A stretch of DNA of 64,000 bases, from the NCBI GenBank assembly GCA_014763545.1, contig JACXVD010000002.1, positions 1 to 64,000 of the forward strand, written 5' to 3'. Below are positions 43,813 through 52,199 of the stretch, piece after piece; the first letter of the stretch is position 1; the number at the start of each line of letters is the position of its first letter. This DNA is from Sphingomonadales bacterium (lineage in GTDB: Bacteria; Pseudomonadota; Alphaproteobacteria; Sphingomonadales; Sphingomonadaceae). The position numbers were made by a program, and so were the translations under genes. Under the pieces are notes generated by a model, which searched no databases, was not told where the DNA came from, and saw nothing but the letters and a program-made list of their open reading frames with translations.

Positions 43813-44935
43813 CGCCGGTGACCGGCGCGGGCGGCGCATCCTCCGGTCGGCACTCGCGCTTGCCGGTGGACCACCAGATACGGCAGGCGCCTTCGTCCGA
43901 CACCATGCAGGGGCCGACCGGGCTTGACGGGGTGCAGGCCGCGCCGAACAGGCGGCACTGGTCGGGATAGATGCGCCCCAGCACCACGCGCGCGCAATCG
44001 CAGCCGGGCGGCATTTCGCCCGCGCGCTTGCGATGGGGGTCGGCGGCGAGATCGAACCGCAGCCGGGCATCATGCGCCGCGAGATGCGGACGAAGCGCGA
44101 AGCCCGATGCAGGCAGCACGCCGATGCCCCGCCAATTGGCATCGACCACTTCGAAACATTCGTCCATCAGGCGGCGCGCGGTGGGGTTGCCGCCCGGGCG
44201 CACCAGTACGGGGTAGCAATTGTCAAGGAAGGCGCGGTCCTCGACATGCTGGCGCAGCACCGAATAGAGCGAGGCCAGCAGGCTGTCCGCACCGAAGCCG
44301 GCCACCGCTGCCGGGATATTGTGAGCGGCGGGGACGAAATCCCATTCTTCCGGCCCCATCACCGTGGCGACATGGCCGGGCGCCACCAGCGCGTCGAAGC
44401 CGACCTCGCCGCTTGCCAGCAGCATGGCCACCGCCGGCCAGGTCAGCCGTGCCGACAGCAGGATCGAGAGATTGTCGGGCAGCCCCTCGGCGATCATCCC
44501 GGCGAGCGGGGCGGTGGTGGTCTCGAACCCGGCCATGAAAAACACCACTTGGCGTGCCGGATTGTCCCGCGCGATCCGCACCGCTTCGGCAGGCGAGGCG
44601 ATCGGGCGCACATCGCCGCCCGCCGCGCGCGCCTGTTCCAGCGAGCGCGGCTGCGCCTTGGGCGCGTTGCACGGCACGCGCAGCATGTCGCCGAAGGCGA
44701 CCAGCGTCACCTCGTCTCTCTGCGCCAGGGCGATGGCGTCGTAGATGTCCTCTTCGGGGCAGACGCAGACCGGGCAGCCGGGGCCGGGGATCAGTTCGAC
44801 CTGCGGCGGCAGCAGCGCGCGCAGCCCCGCGCGCGAGATCGAGCGTTCGTGCCCGCCGCAGACATTCATCACCCGCACCCGCCCGGCCAGCGGCAATGCG
44901 CGAATGCGTTCGAGCCATGCGGCAGGGTCGGTCAT
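43805..44935 (-). CDS. hypD: Hydrogenase Fe(CN)2CO assembly protein HypD
   Basis: A 376-residue HypD with all main motifs: NVCGGHE, PGPGCPVCVCP, FMAGFETTTAPLAG, and the C-terminal [4Fe-4S] Cys set (PPGCDCARV, GAACTP, GPCMVSDEGACR). With HypC it holds the iron while cyanide and CO ligands are added. Eight bases overlap with hypF. Confidence 0.96.
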   Translation of the reverse strand: MTDPAAWLERIRALPLAGRVRVMNVCGGHERSISRAGLRALLPPQVELIPGPGCPVCVCPEEDIYDAIALAQRDEVTLVAFGDMLRVPCNAPKAQPRSLEQARAAGGDVRPIASPAEAVRIARDNPARQVVFFMAGFETTTAPLAGMIAEGLPDNLSILLSARLTWPAVAMLLASGEVGFDALVAPGHVATVMGPEEWDFVPAAHNIPAAVAGFGADSLLASLYSVLRQHVEDRAFLDNCYPVLVRPGGNPTARRLMDECFEVVDANWRGIGVLPASGFALRPHLAAHDARLRFDLAADPHRKRAGEMPPGCDCARVVLGRIYPDQCRLFGAACTPSSPVGPCMVSDEGACRIWWSTGKRECRPEDAPPAPVTGDA

Positions 44936-44945
44936 CGCATGCAGC

Positions 44946-45719
44946 CTATTCGGCGGCCTCCGCCGGTATCGGGGCCTGTGCCGCAGCCAGCCGGGCTTCC
45001 AGCCATGCGAACCAGGGTTTCAGGCTTTCGGGCCGCTTGGCGCTGATCGTTTCGACCGGGGCGCCATTGGCCAGCGCGCGGACATTCTCCGCCGCCCGCT
45101 CGGGCGAAAAATCGTCGAGCACGGCCAGCAGGTCCGACTTTGACAGCAGGACGAGATCGGCCGCACGGAACATCACCGGATATTTCGCGGGCTTGTCGTC
45201 TCCTTCGGTCACCGCCAGCAGCACGACATTGGCGTCCTGCCCCAGGTCGAAGCCCGCCGGGCACACGAGATTGCCCACATTCTCGATGAACAGCAGGTCG
45301 ACCGCGTCGAGGTCGATCTGGTGCAGCGCCTCGTGGACCATGCCGGCATCGAGATGGCAGGTCTGCCCGGTGGTCACCTGCACCGCGGGCACGCCCTTGG
45401 CGCGGATGCGCCGGGCATCGTTGTCGGTTTCGAGGTCGCCTTCGACCACCGCGATCCGCCAGCGGGGCGCCAGCGCATCGATGGTTGCCTCGAGCAGCGC
45501 GGTCTTGCCCGCGCCGGGCGAGGACATCAGGTTGATCGCGACGACGCCATGGCGGCGCATATGGTCCCGATTATGGGCGGCAGCGTGATCGTTGGCATGC
45601 AGCAGGTCGCGCACCACCTCGATCGAGCGCGGGTCCGGCCCGTGGTGGTGATGGTGGTGGTGACCGTCATGGACATGGACTTCACCTGTCCCGGTGGCGC
45701 ATCCGCATTCCTGGCACAT
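44946..45719 (-). CDS. hypB: Nickel-insertion GTPase HypB
   Basis: A 257-residue GTPase with the N-terminal high-affinity nickel motif CQECGC, a His-rich run (residues 20-26) that can store nickel, the P-loop SSPGAGKTAL, and LLFIENVGNLVCP in the metal-binding region. Ten bases separate it from hypD. The His stretch resembles rhizobial HypB, which doubles as a nickel reservoir. Confidence 0.96.
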   Translation of the reverse strand: MCQECGCATGTGEVHVHDGHHHHHHHGPDPRSIEVVRDLLHANDHAAAHNRDHMRRHGVVAINLMSSPGAGKTALLEATIDALAPRWRIAVVEGDLETDNDARRIRAKGVPAVQVTTGQTCHLDAGMVHEALHQIDLDAVDLLFIENVGNLVCPAGFDLGQDANVVLLAVTEGDDKPAKYPVMFRAADLVLLSKSDLLAVLDDFSPERAAENVRALANGAPVETISAKRPESLKPWFAWLEARLAAAQAPIPAEAAE

Positions 45720-45731
45720 GGCCTGTTCCTT

Positions 45732-46094
45732 TCACCCGGCAGCCGGCGCGTCGCAGTCTAACGCAACCCGCCTGATCTGCAATTCATCACCCGATACGAG
45801 ATCGACCTGCCAGTCGCCGCATTGCGGGCACAGCAGGCGGTTGGCGCTCGCTTCGCCCCCGCCGCCACAGCTGCGGCAGGCAACCATGACCGGCAGCAAT
45901 TCGATCGCCAGTTCGGCCTGCGCCGCGCAGCTGCCCGCCCGCGCGACTTCGAAGGCGCGCTGCAGCAGTACCGGCTCGACGCCCGACAGCGGGCCGACGG
46001 CGAGCAGGATGGAATCGACCGCGCCGCCGCCATTGTCTGCCGCGATGCGTTCGACCTCGTCGATCAGGCCCTGGCAGATTGCGAGTTCATGCAT
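45732..46094 (-). CDS. hypA: Nickel-insertion chaperone HypA
   Basis: A 120-residue protein starting MHELAIC, whose N-terminal amine, His2 and Glu3 form the nickel site, and carrying the zinc site CRSCGG and CPQCG. It works with HypB to place nickel in the large subunit. Its start overlaps the hypC stop by 8 bases. The chosen start is fixed by the required MHE terminus. Confidence 0.96.
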   Translation of the reverse strand: MHELAICQGLIDEVERIAADNGGGAVDSILLAVGPLSGVEPVLLQRAFEVARAGSCAAQAELAIELLPVMVACRSCGGGGEASANRLLCPQCGDWQVDLVSGDELQIRRVALDCDAPAAG

Positions 46095-46371
46095 GGCCGG
46101 GACTCGCAGCGGCATCGGCCGCGGCCCGCATGGCGGCATCTTCGGCCAGTTCGATCGCCAGCATCTCGTCGTAGATTTCCCAGGCGCTGGCCGCTTCGGC
46201 CTCGGTCATCTTCTCGATGGCATAGCCGGTGTGGACCATTACGAAATCGCCCACTTCCAGTGGTTCATGCTGCATCAGGAACAGGCTGACGGTGCGCGAA
46301 ACGCCCTTCGCTTCGCAGCGTGCGTTGAAGCCGTCGCGTTCGACGATGCGCATCGGAATGCCGAGACACAT
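46087..46371 (-). CDS. hypC: Hydrogenase assembly chaperone HypC
   Basis: A 94-residue HypC beginning MCLGIPMRI; the Cys after the initiator Met binds iron during transfer from HypD to the large subunit. The second motif appears as VGDFVMVHTGYAIEKM. AGGAGT lies before the start at 46371. It is the first gene of the leftward hypCABDFE-kinase operon and is divergent from hupD. Confidence 0.96.
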   Translation of the reverse strand: MCLGIPMRIVERDGFNARCEAKGVSRTVSLFLMQHEPLEVGDFVMVHTGYAIEKMTEAEAASAWEIYDEMLAIELAEDAAMRAAADAAASPGHA

Positions 46372-46512
46372 GGGGCAAACTCCTGTCGGGCCGAAGCCTA
46401 TCATATCACATTATATGCGCATATTAGGAAAATAAGATTGATGCCTGCCAATGCCAACGAAGCTGCGATAGGATAGCCGAGTCTCGCAAAGGGCAATGCG
46501 TGGAGACTACAG
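46372..46512. promoter_or_regulatory. Divergent hyp/hup promoter region with AT-rich palindrome
   Basis: This 141-base gap separates hypC and hupD. It contains an unusually AT-rich stretch for this genome and a perfect 12-bp palindrome ATATGCGCATAT at 46413-46424. Reading leftward, TATAAT follows within the palindrome edge and may serve as a -10 element for the hyp operon; no good -35 is seen. No clear -24/-12 sigma-54 promoter was found. Confidence 0.5.
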
Positions 46513-46983
46513 TTGTCGACGGTTCTGATCCTTGGCATCGGAAACACCTTGCAGGCCGACGATGGCGTTGGCGTGCATGTGGTCGCTGCACTCGAAAAGA
46601 TGGATCTTCCCGGCGATGTCGCGTTTCGCGACGGCGGCACGATCGGCCTCTCGCTGCTGGCCGAAATCGAGGATTGCGATTCGCTGGTGGTGGTCGATGC
46701 GATGAAGCTCGACGCAAAGCCGGGTACGATCGCGCTCTACGAAGGCGATGAAATTCAGGCCCAGCTCGGCGGCAAGAAGCGCACCGCGCATGAAGTCGCG
46801 GTGTCCGACCTGCTTGCCGCTGCGGCGCTGATGGGCTGCACCCCCCGCCACATGGCGCTGGTCGGCATCCAGCCCGGCCGGGTCGGCTGGGGGCTGGAAG
46901 CCGAAGGTGCGGTGGCCGAAGCGATCCCGCGCGCCTGCGCGATGGTGCGCGATCTGTTGGAGAAATGGCATGTCCCCGCGTGA
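46513..46983 (+). CDS. hupD: Hydrogenase maturation endopeptidase HupD
   Basis: A 156-residue protease with GIGNTLQADDGVGVH at the N-terminus (first nickel-sensing acid) and VVVDAM holding the second acid ligand; a His around KRTAHEV may complete the site. It clips the C-terminal tail of the large subunit after nickel insertion. It starts with TTG at 46513, chosen because GGAG lies eight bases upstream and the family begins here. It is the first gene of the rightward structural operon. Confidence 0.93.
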   Translation: MSTVLILGIGNTLQADDGVGVHVVAALEKMDLPGDVAFRDGGTIGLSLLAEIEDCDSLVVVDAMKLDAKPGTIALYEGDEIQAQLGGKKRTAHEVAVSDLLAAAALMGCTPRHMALVGIQPGRVGWGLEAEGAVAEAIPRACAMVRDLLEKWHVPA

Positions 46984-47407
46984 TGTCGGCCATGATGGCG
47001 GGCAATTCGCCCAGGTCAGCACCGGGATGGCGCATGCGGTCGAACGCGAGATCGGCCAGCACCTGCTCGCCCTGGCGCATGACGGAACCGAAGCGGCGAT
47101 CGACCTGCGGTCGATCCCGATGAGCGATGCCGACCGCGCCGAGCTGGAGGAATCGCTGGGCCGCGGCGAAGTGAGCGCCACGCTCGATGCGATGGGGCGC
47201 AGCGACATCTGGGAAACCGCCCACGCGGGCGTGTGGTGGGTGCGCCATTTCGGCACCGAAGGCCAGGTGATGGCCGAAAGGATCGAGATCGCCCGGGTGC
47301 CGGATATTCTCCGGGCCGATCCGGCCGATGTGGAGGCGGCGGCCATCCGGCTCGGCCGCGCGAGGGACTTTATCGACGCGCATGCAGACAGCGTAGCAGG
47401 AGGGTAG
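46970..47407 (+). CDS. hupH: HupH/HyaF-family hydrogenase expression protein
   Basis: A 145-residue protein similar to the C-terminal domain of HupH/HyaF (PF04809-type): LEESLGRGEVSATLDAMG, IWETAHAGVWWVRHF and AERIEIARVPDIL are the conserved blocks. It is shorter than full HupH proteins (about 280), so only this domain is present. HupH proteins help assemble or deliver the small subunit. It overlaps hupD by 14 bases and ends two bases before hupS. Confidence 0.85.
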   Translation: MSPRDVGHDGGQFAQVSTGMAHAVEREIGQHLLALAHDGTEAAIDLRSIPMSDADRAELEESLGRGEVSATLDAMGRSDIWETAHAGVWWVRHFGTEGQVMAERIEIARVPDILRADPADVEAAAIRLGRARDFIDAHADSVAGG

Positions 47408-47409
47408 CA

Positions 47410-48513
47410 ATGGCAGACTGGATGTCGCAGCAGGGCACGGTGGGCGAAGCGCTCACCCGGCAGGGCATATCCCGCCGCTCGCTGCTCAAATATTCGAGTT
47501 ATCTGGCGACGCTGCTGGCGCTGCCGCCCACGTCGAGCCAGGCGATCGCCCAGGCGCTGGCCGGGGCGAAGCGGCAGTCGGTCATCTGGCTTTCCTTCCA
47601 GGAATGCACCGGCTGCATCGAATCGCTGACCCGTTCGTTCAGCCCTTCGGTCGAGGAGATGATCTTCAACCTGATCTCGCTCGACTACCAGGAAACGCTG
47701 CAGGCCGCCGCCGGCGAAGCGGCCGAGCGTGCCCGGCTGGAGGCGATGGAGGCCAACAAGGGCAAATATGTCGTGGTGGTGGACGGTTCCGTCTCCACCC
47801 GCGACGGCGGGATCTATTCGACCGCTGCGGGCAAGACCAATCTCGAAGTGCTGAAGGAAACCGCGAAGGATGCACTGGCGATCCTGTCGGTCGGCACCTG
47901 TTCCTCCTTCGGCGGTATCCCGCGCGCCCATCCCAACCCCACAGGGGCGGAGCCGGTCAGCGCGATCATCACCGACAAGCCGATCATCAACGTGTCGGGC
48001 TGCCCGCCGATGCCCGAAGTGATCGCGGGCACGATCGCCTATCTGGTGACTTTCGGCAAATTGCCCGAGCTCGACCATCTCGGCCGGCCCAAGCCGTTCT
48101 TCGGCGATAACATCCACGATCGCTGCTATCGCCGCCCGTTCTACGACCAGGGCAAATTCGCCAAGAGCTTCGACGACGCCGGCGCGCGCGAAGGCTGGTG
48201 CCTGTACGAACTGGGCTGCAAGGGCCCGGTTACCTACAACGCCTGCGCCACGATCAAGTGGAACGGCAACACATCGTTCCCGATCCAGTCGGGCCATGGC
48301 TGCCTGGGCTGTTCGGAACCGAATTTCTGGGATGCGGGCAGTTTCTACAAGCCGCTGCCCGGCCGGATGACCGGCGCTGGCGAGGCCGTGCTGGGCGCTG
48401 CCGCAGTCGGCGCCGTGGCAGGCGCCGGGTCGGCCTTCATCGCCCGCAGGCGCAAGGCTGCCGCGAGCGACCCATCCGCCTCGCCCAGCGTACCGGAAGG
48501 AGCTGACCAATGA
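47410..48513 (+). CDS. hupS: [NiFe] hydrogenase small subunit
   Basis: A 367-residue Tat-exported small subunit. The signal has SRRSLLK (R22, R23). Iron-sulphur cysteines include C66 and C69 in ECTGC, C164 in GTCSSFGG, C in SGCPPMPE, and the later HDRC and GHGCLGC sets. The two extra proximal cysteines of oxygen-tolerant hydrogenases are Gly here (CTGC; TCSSFGG), so a standard proximal [4Fe-4S] is expected. A Gly/Ala-rich membrane anchor near residues 325-350 is followed by a charged tail. It overlaps the membrane cytochrome-like gene by ATGA. The gene set places it in the Isp type (group 1e). Confidence 0.95.
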   Translation: MADWMSQQGTVGEALTRQGISRRSLLKYSSYLATLLALPPTSSQAIAQALAGAKRQSVIWLSFQECTGCIESLTRSFSPSVEEMIFNLISLDYQETLQAAAGEAAERARLEAMEANKGKYVVVVDGSVSTRDGGIYSTAAGKTNLEVLKETAKDALAILSVGTCSSFGGIPRAHPNPTGAEPVSAIITDKPIINVSGCPPMPEVIAGTIAYLVTFGKLPELDHLGRPKPFFGDNIHDRCYRRPFYDQGKFAKSFDDAGAREGWCLYELGCKGPVTYNACATIKWNGNTSFPIQSGHGCLGCSEPNFWDAGSFYKPLPGRMTGAGEAVLGAAAVGAVAGAGSAFIARRRKAAASDPSASPSVPEGADQ

Positions 48514-49169
48514 CCCTGCTCGAATTTGCACGCGGGCCCGCGATCAATGCGGCGCTGGTGATCTTCGTCTTCGGTGTGATCTGGCGGCTGTTCTGGCTGC
48601 TGTTCCTGCCGCGTGCCGCCGATCATTCGGTGGCGAAGCTGGGTGCGGGTGCTGCGGTGAGCAGCGCGGCGGGCGGCTTCGTGCGCCACATGTGGCCGCC
48701 GCGCGAATATGCCGCGCGCACGCGGTTCAGCCTGATTGTCGGCTATGTCCTTCACTTCGGGCTGGCGATCATCGTGTTCGGCTTCGCCCAGCACATATTG
48801 TTCATCCGCGACATCTTCGGGATCGGCTGGCCGGGCCTGCCGACCGGCGTGATCACCGTGGTTTCGGTCATCACCCTGGCGGCGCTGATTGCGGCGCTGG
48901 TGCGGCGGATGACCAATCCCGTGCTCAAGATGATCTCGACCTTCGCCGATTACTGGGCCTGGTTCGTGGTCACCCTGCCGGTGGTCACCGGGCTGATGGC
49001 CGTTTCGCACCTGCTGCTGCGCTATGAAGACATGCTGGGGGTTCACATCCTCTCGGTGGCGCTGATGCTGGCCACCTTCCCCTTCAGCAAGCTGATGCAC
49101 GCCTTCCTGGTGTTCGTCACGCGCAGCCAGACTTCCTTCTTCTACAGCCGTCGCGGGAGCCATGTATGA
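48510..49169 (+). CDS. isp1: Isp1/NarI-like membrane cytochrome b subunit
   Basis: A 219-residue membrane protein with five likely helices, similar to the gamma subunit of nitrate reductase (NarI) and to Isp1 of hydrogenase operons. Candidate haem-ligand histidines occur in YVLHFGLA, MAVSHLLLR and KLMHAFL. It would carry electrons from the hydrogenase to quinone together with Isp2. Placed between hupS and hupL with ATGA overlaps on both sides, it is not the usual HupC cytochrome b of group 1 uptake hydrogenases. Confidence 0.88.
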   Translation: MTLLEFARGPAINAALVIFVFGVIWRLFWLLFLPRAADHSVAKLGAGAAVSSAAGGFVRHMWPPREYAARTRFSLIVGYVLHFGLAIIVFGFAQHILFIRDIFGIGWPGLPTGVITVVSVITLAALIAALVRRMTNPVLKMISTFADYWAWFVVTLPVVTGLMAVSHLLLRYEDMLGVHILSVALMLATFPFSKLMHAFLVFVTRSQTSFFYSRRGSHV

Positions 49170-50902
49170 GCCAGCGTATCGTAGTCGATCCGATTACCCG
49201 GATCGAAGGCCATCTGCGGATCGAGGCCGCGACCGATGAAACCGGCGCGATCACCGACGCCTATTCCTCCGGCACCATGGTGCGCGGGATCGAAACCATC
49301 CTGAAGGGTCGCGACCCGCGCGACGCCTGGGCCTTTGCCCAGCGCATCTGCGGCGTGTGTACGCTGGTCCACGGCATGGCGTCGATCCGGTCGGTGGAGG
49401 ATGCGCTCGACTATACCATCCCGGTGAATGCGCAGATCATCCGCAACCTGATGGTGGCCGCGCAATATGTGCACGACCATGTCATGCACTTCTACCACCT
49501 GCATGCGCTCGACTGGGTCGATGTGGTCTCCGCGCTCAAGGCGGACCCGGCGGCGACTTCCGCGCTGGCGCAGTCGATCTCGTCCTGGCCGAAATCGAGC
49601 CCGGGCTATTTCGCCGACACGCAGAAGACGCTGAAGAATTTCGTCGAGGGCGGCCAGCTGGGCATCTTCGCCAATGGCTATTGGGGGCACCCCGAATACC
49701 GCCTGCCGCCCGAAGCCAATCTGATGGCGGTGGCGCATTACCTCGAAGCACTCGCCTGGCAGCGCGACGTGGTGAAGCTGCATGCGATCTTCGGCGGCAA
49801 GAACCCGCATCCCAACTTCCTGGTCGGCGGATCGCCTTCGCCGATCAGCGTCGAAGCCGGGGCGAGCGGGGGCACCGCGCTCAATATCGAAGGGCTGCAG
49901 AAGGTGAAGGATGTCATCACCAAGATGCAGACCTTCGTCGACCAGGTCTATGTCCCCGATACGCTGGCGATCGCCGGTTTCTACAAGGACTGGTTCGCGC
50001 GCGGCGAAGGGGTCGGCAATTTCCTGACCTATGGCGATTTCCCCGAACGCGGGCACGGCGGGCAGGACAGCTGGCTGATCCCGCGCGGCGTGATCCTCGA
50101 CCGCGACCTGTCGAAGATCCACCCGGTCGATCTCGACAAGCCGGGCGAGATCGAGGAATTCGTCTCGCACAGCTGGTACGATTATACGACCGGCAAGGAC
50201 AGCGGGCTGCATCCCTATGACGGGCAGACCTCGCTCAATTACACCGGGCCCAAGCCGCCGTTCGACCAGCTGAATGTCGATGGCAGCTACAGCTGGCTGA
50301 AATCGCCCCGCTGGAACGGCAAGGCGGTGGAAGTCGGGCCGCTGGCGCGCGTGCTGATGCTCTATGCCAAGGGGCATGAGCCGACCAAGGAACTGGCGGG
50401 CATGGCGCTGGGCAAGCTGGGCCTGCCGCTGACCGCCATGTTCTCCACCATGGGCCGCACCGCTGCGCGCACGCTGGAAAGCAAGATCATCGTCGACCAG
50501 ATGGCCCGCTGGTACGAAGAGCTGGTCGACAATATCCGCAAGGGCGACCTCGCGGTGCACAGCGAAGAGAAATGGGATCCGGCCAACTGGCCCGCGCATG
50601 CCAAGGGCGTGGGCTTCATGGAGGCCCCGCGCGGTGCGCTGGCGCACTGGATCGTGATCGGCAACGGCAAGATCGACAATTACCAGGCGGTGGTCCCCTC
50701 CACCTGGAACGCCGGTCCGCGCGATGCCAAGGGCCAGCCCGGCCCTTACGAGGCGGCGCTGATGGACCGGCACAATCTGCACGATCCCGCGCAGCCGCTG
50801 GAGATCCTGCGCACGATCCACAGTTTCGACCCCTGCCTCGCCTGCGCGGTCCATGTGACGGACAAGGACGGCGAGGAACTGGTCAAGGTCAAGATCCGTT
50901 GA
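49166..50902 (+). CDS. hupL: [NiFe] hydrogenase large subunit
   Basis: A 578-residue catalytic subunit. The L1 motif is RICGVC (C62, C65) near RIEGHLRIE, and the L2 motif is DPCLACAVH (C557, C560), giving the four cysteines that hold Ni and Fe. The 15 residues after H563 are the C-terminal extension that HupD should remove. It takes the Tat pathway together with HupS. Length and motifs fit a periplasm-facing group 1 uptake enzyme. Confidence 0.96.
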   Translation: MSQRIVVDPITRIEGHLRIEAATDETGAITDAYSSGTMVRGIETILKGRDPRDAWAFAQRICGVCTLVHGMASIRSVEDALDYTIPVNAQIIRNLMVAAQYVHDHVMHFYHLHALDWVDVVSALKADPAATSALAQSISSWPKSSPGYFADTQKTLKNFVEGGQLGIFANGYWGHPEYRLPPEANLMAVAHYLEALAWQRDVVKLHAIFGGKNPHPNFLVGGSPSPISVEAGASGGTALNIEGLQKVKDVITKMQTFVDQVYVPDTLAIAGFYKDWFARGEGVGNFLTYGDFPERGHGGQDSWLIPRGVILDRDLSKIHPVDLDKPGEIEEFVSHSWYDYTTGKDSGLHPYDGQTSLNYTGPKPPFDQLNVDGSYSWLKSPRWNGKAVEVGPLARVLMLYAKGHEPTKELAGMALGKLGLPLTAMFSTMGRTAARTLESKIIVDQMARWYEELVDNIRKGDLAVHSEEKWDPANWPAHAKGVGFMEAPRGALAHWIVIGNGKIDNYQAVVPSTWNAGPRDAKGQPGPYEAALMDRHNLHDPAQPLEILRTIHSFDPCLACAVHVTDKDGEELVKVKIR

Positions 50903-50915
50903 GGAGCATGGTGCG

Positions 50916-52190
50916 ATGAACAAGCCGATCGACGCCGCCGCCGCCAGCAAGGTGATCCTCTCGCAGACCGAACAGCATCTGGTCGGTTACATGGAGGCCT
51001 GCCTGCATTGCGGCATGTGTGCGGAGGCCTGCCATTTCTACGAAGTGACGGGCGATCCGAAATATACGCCGGCCTACAAGCTGTTCCCGATGGCCCGCGC
51101 CTACAAGCGCGAGCGTTCGCCGCTTTCGTGGTTCGGCCTGACCCGCAAGGTGACCGAGGAAGAGCTCAAGGAATGGGAAGAGCTGATCTTCGATTCCTGC
51201 ACCATGTGCGGGCGCTGCACCACGATCTGCCCGATGGGGATCGATATCGCCTCCATCGTCGGCCAGGCGCGCAAGGCGTTTGCCGCAGCCGGGCTGGGGC
51301 CGGAAGACCTGCAGGCCGCGGCGGAAAATTCGCGCGACCACGGCAGCCCGCTGGGCCTTTCGCCCGAAAAGCTGATGGACCGCGTCGAATGGCTGGAAGA
51401 CGATTTCGAAACCGAGATGCCGATGGACAAGGCGAAGGCCGACATCCTGCTGACCGTGTCAAGCATCGAGGCGATGAAATATCCCGATTCCATCGTCGCC
51501 ATGGCCAAGATCATGAACACGGCGGGGGCCGACTGGACTTTCTCCAGCAAGGGCTATGAATCCACCAATTTCGGCTATCTCGCGGGTCGCCCCGACATTG
51601 CCAAGTTGATGGTCACGCGGATCGTCGAGGCGGCGGAAGCCGTGGGTGCGAAGACGGTGGTGATCCCCGAATGCGGCCACGCCTATGGCGTGATGCGCTG
51701 GTCGGGCGCCAATATCCTCGGTCGCCCGCTGCCTTTCGAAGTGCTGCACATCACCGAATATATCGCCAAGCTGGTGCGTGACGGCACGCTGAAGATGAAG
51801 CCGTTCACCGATGCGATCACCTATCACGACCCGTGCCAGGTTTCGCGCCGGGGTGGGGCGACGCAGGACGCACGCGATATCCTCGCGGGCTTTGCCACCG
51901 ACTTCCGTGAAATGGACCCGACCGGCGAACTCAACTGGTGCTGCGGCGGTGGTGGCGGGGTGCAGGCGATGGCCCGCGCCGCGGATTTGCGGCACAAGGT
52001 GTTCCAGCTGAAGATCGACCAGACCGAAGCGACCGGCACCAAGAAGCTCGTCTCCGCCTGCGCCAATTGCCGCATGACGATGGACGAAAGCAAGGACGCG
52101 CTGCATTGGGACGGCGAGCTGATCAGCCTGATCGAGCTGGTCGCCGATGCGCTGGTGGTCGGCGACGAGGACGGGGACGGCGACGAGTAG
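50916..52190 (+). CDS. isp2: Isp2: ferredoxin/heterodisulfide-reductase-like iron-sulphur protein
   Basis: A 424-residue protein with two [4Fe-4S] motifs (C29, C32, C35, C39; and C95, C98, C101, C105) followed by an HdrD/GlpC-like region. The C-terminal CCG domain is complete: DPCQ, then WCC 34 residues later, then CANC 38 residues on. The position of the first CCG domain lacks most cysteines. The pairing of a NarI-like and an HdrD-like protein with hydrogenase genes is known as isp1/isp2 (for example in Thiocapsa), where they link H2 oxidation to quinone or sulphur metabolism. It starts 13 bases after hupL. Confidence 0.9.
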   Translation: MNKPIDAAAASKVILSQTEQHLVGYMEACLHCGMCAEACHFYEVTGDPKYTPAYKLFPMARAYKRERSPLSWFGLTRKVTEEELKEWEELIFDSCTMCGRCTTICPMGIDIASIVGQARKAFAAAGLGPEDLQAAAENSRDHGSPLGLSPEKLMDRVEWLEDDFETEMPMDKAKADILLTVSSIEAMKYPDSIVAMAKIMNTAGADWTFSSKGYESTNFGYLAGRPDIAKLMVTRIVEAAEAVGAKTVVIPECGHAYGVMRWSGANILGRPLPFEVLHITEYIAKLVRDGTLKMKPFTDAITYHDPCQVSRRGGATQDARDILAGFATDFREMDPTGELNWCCGGGGGVQAMARAADLRHKVFQLKIDQTEATGTKKLVSACANCRMTMDESKDALHWDGELISLIELVADALVVGDEDGDGDE

Positions 52191-52199
52191 GCCCAGGCC

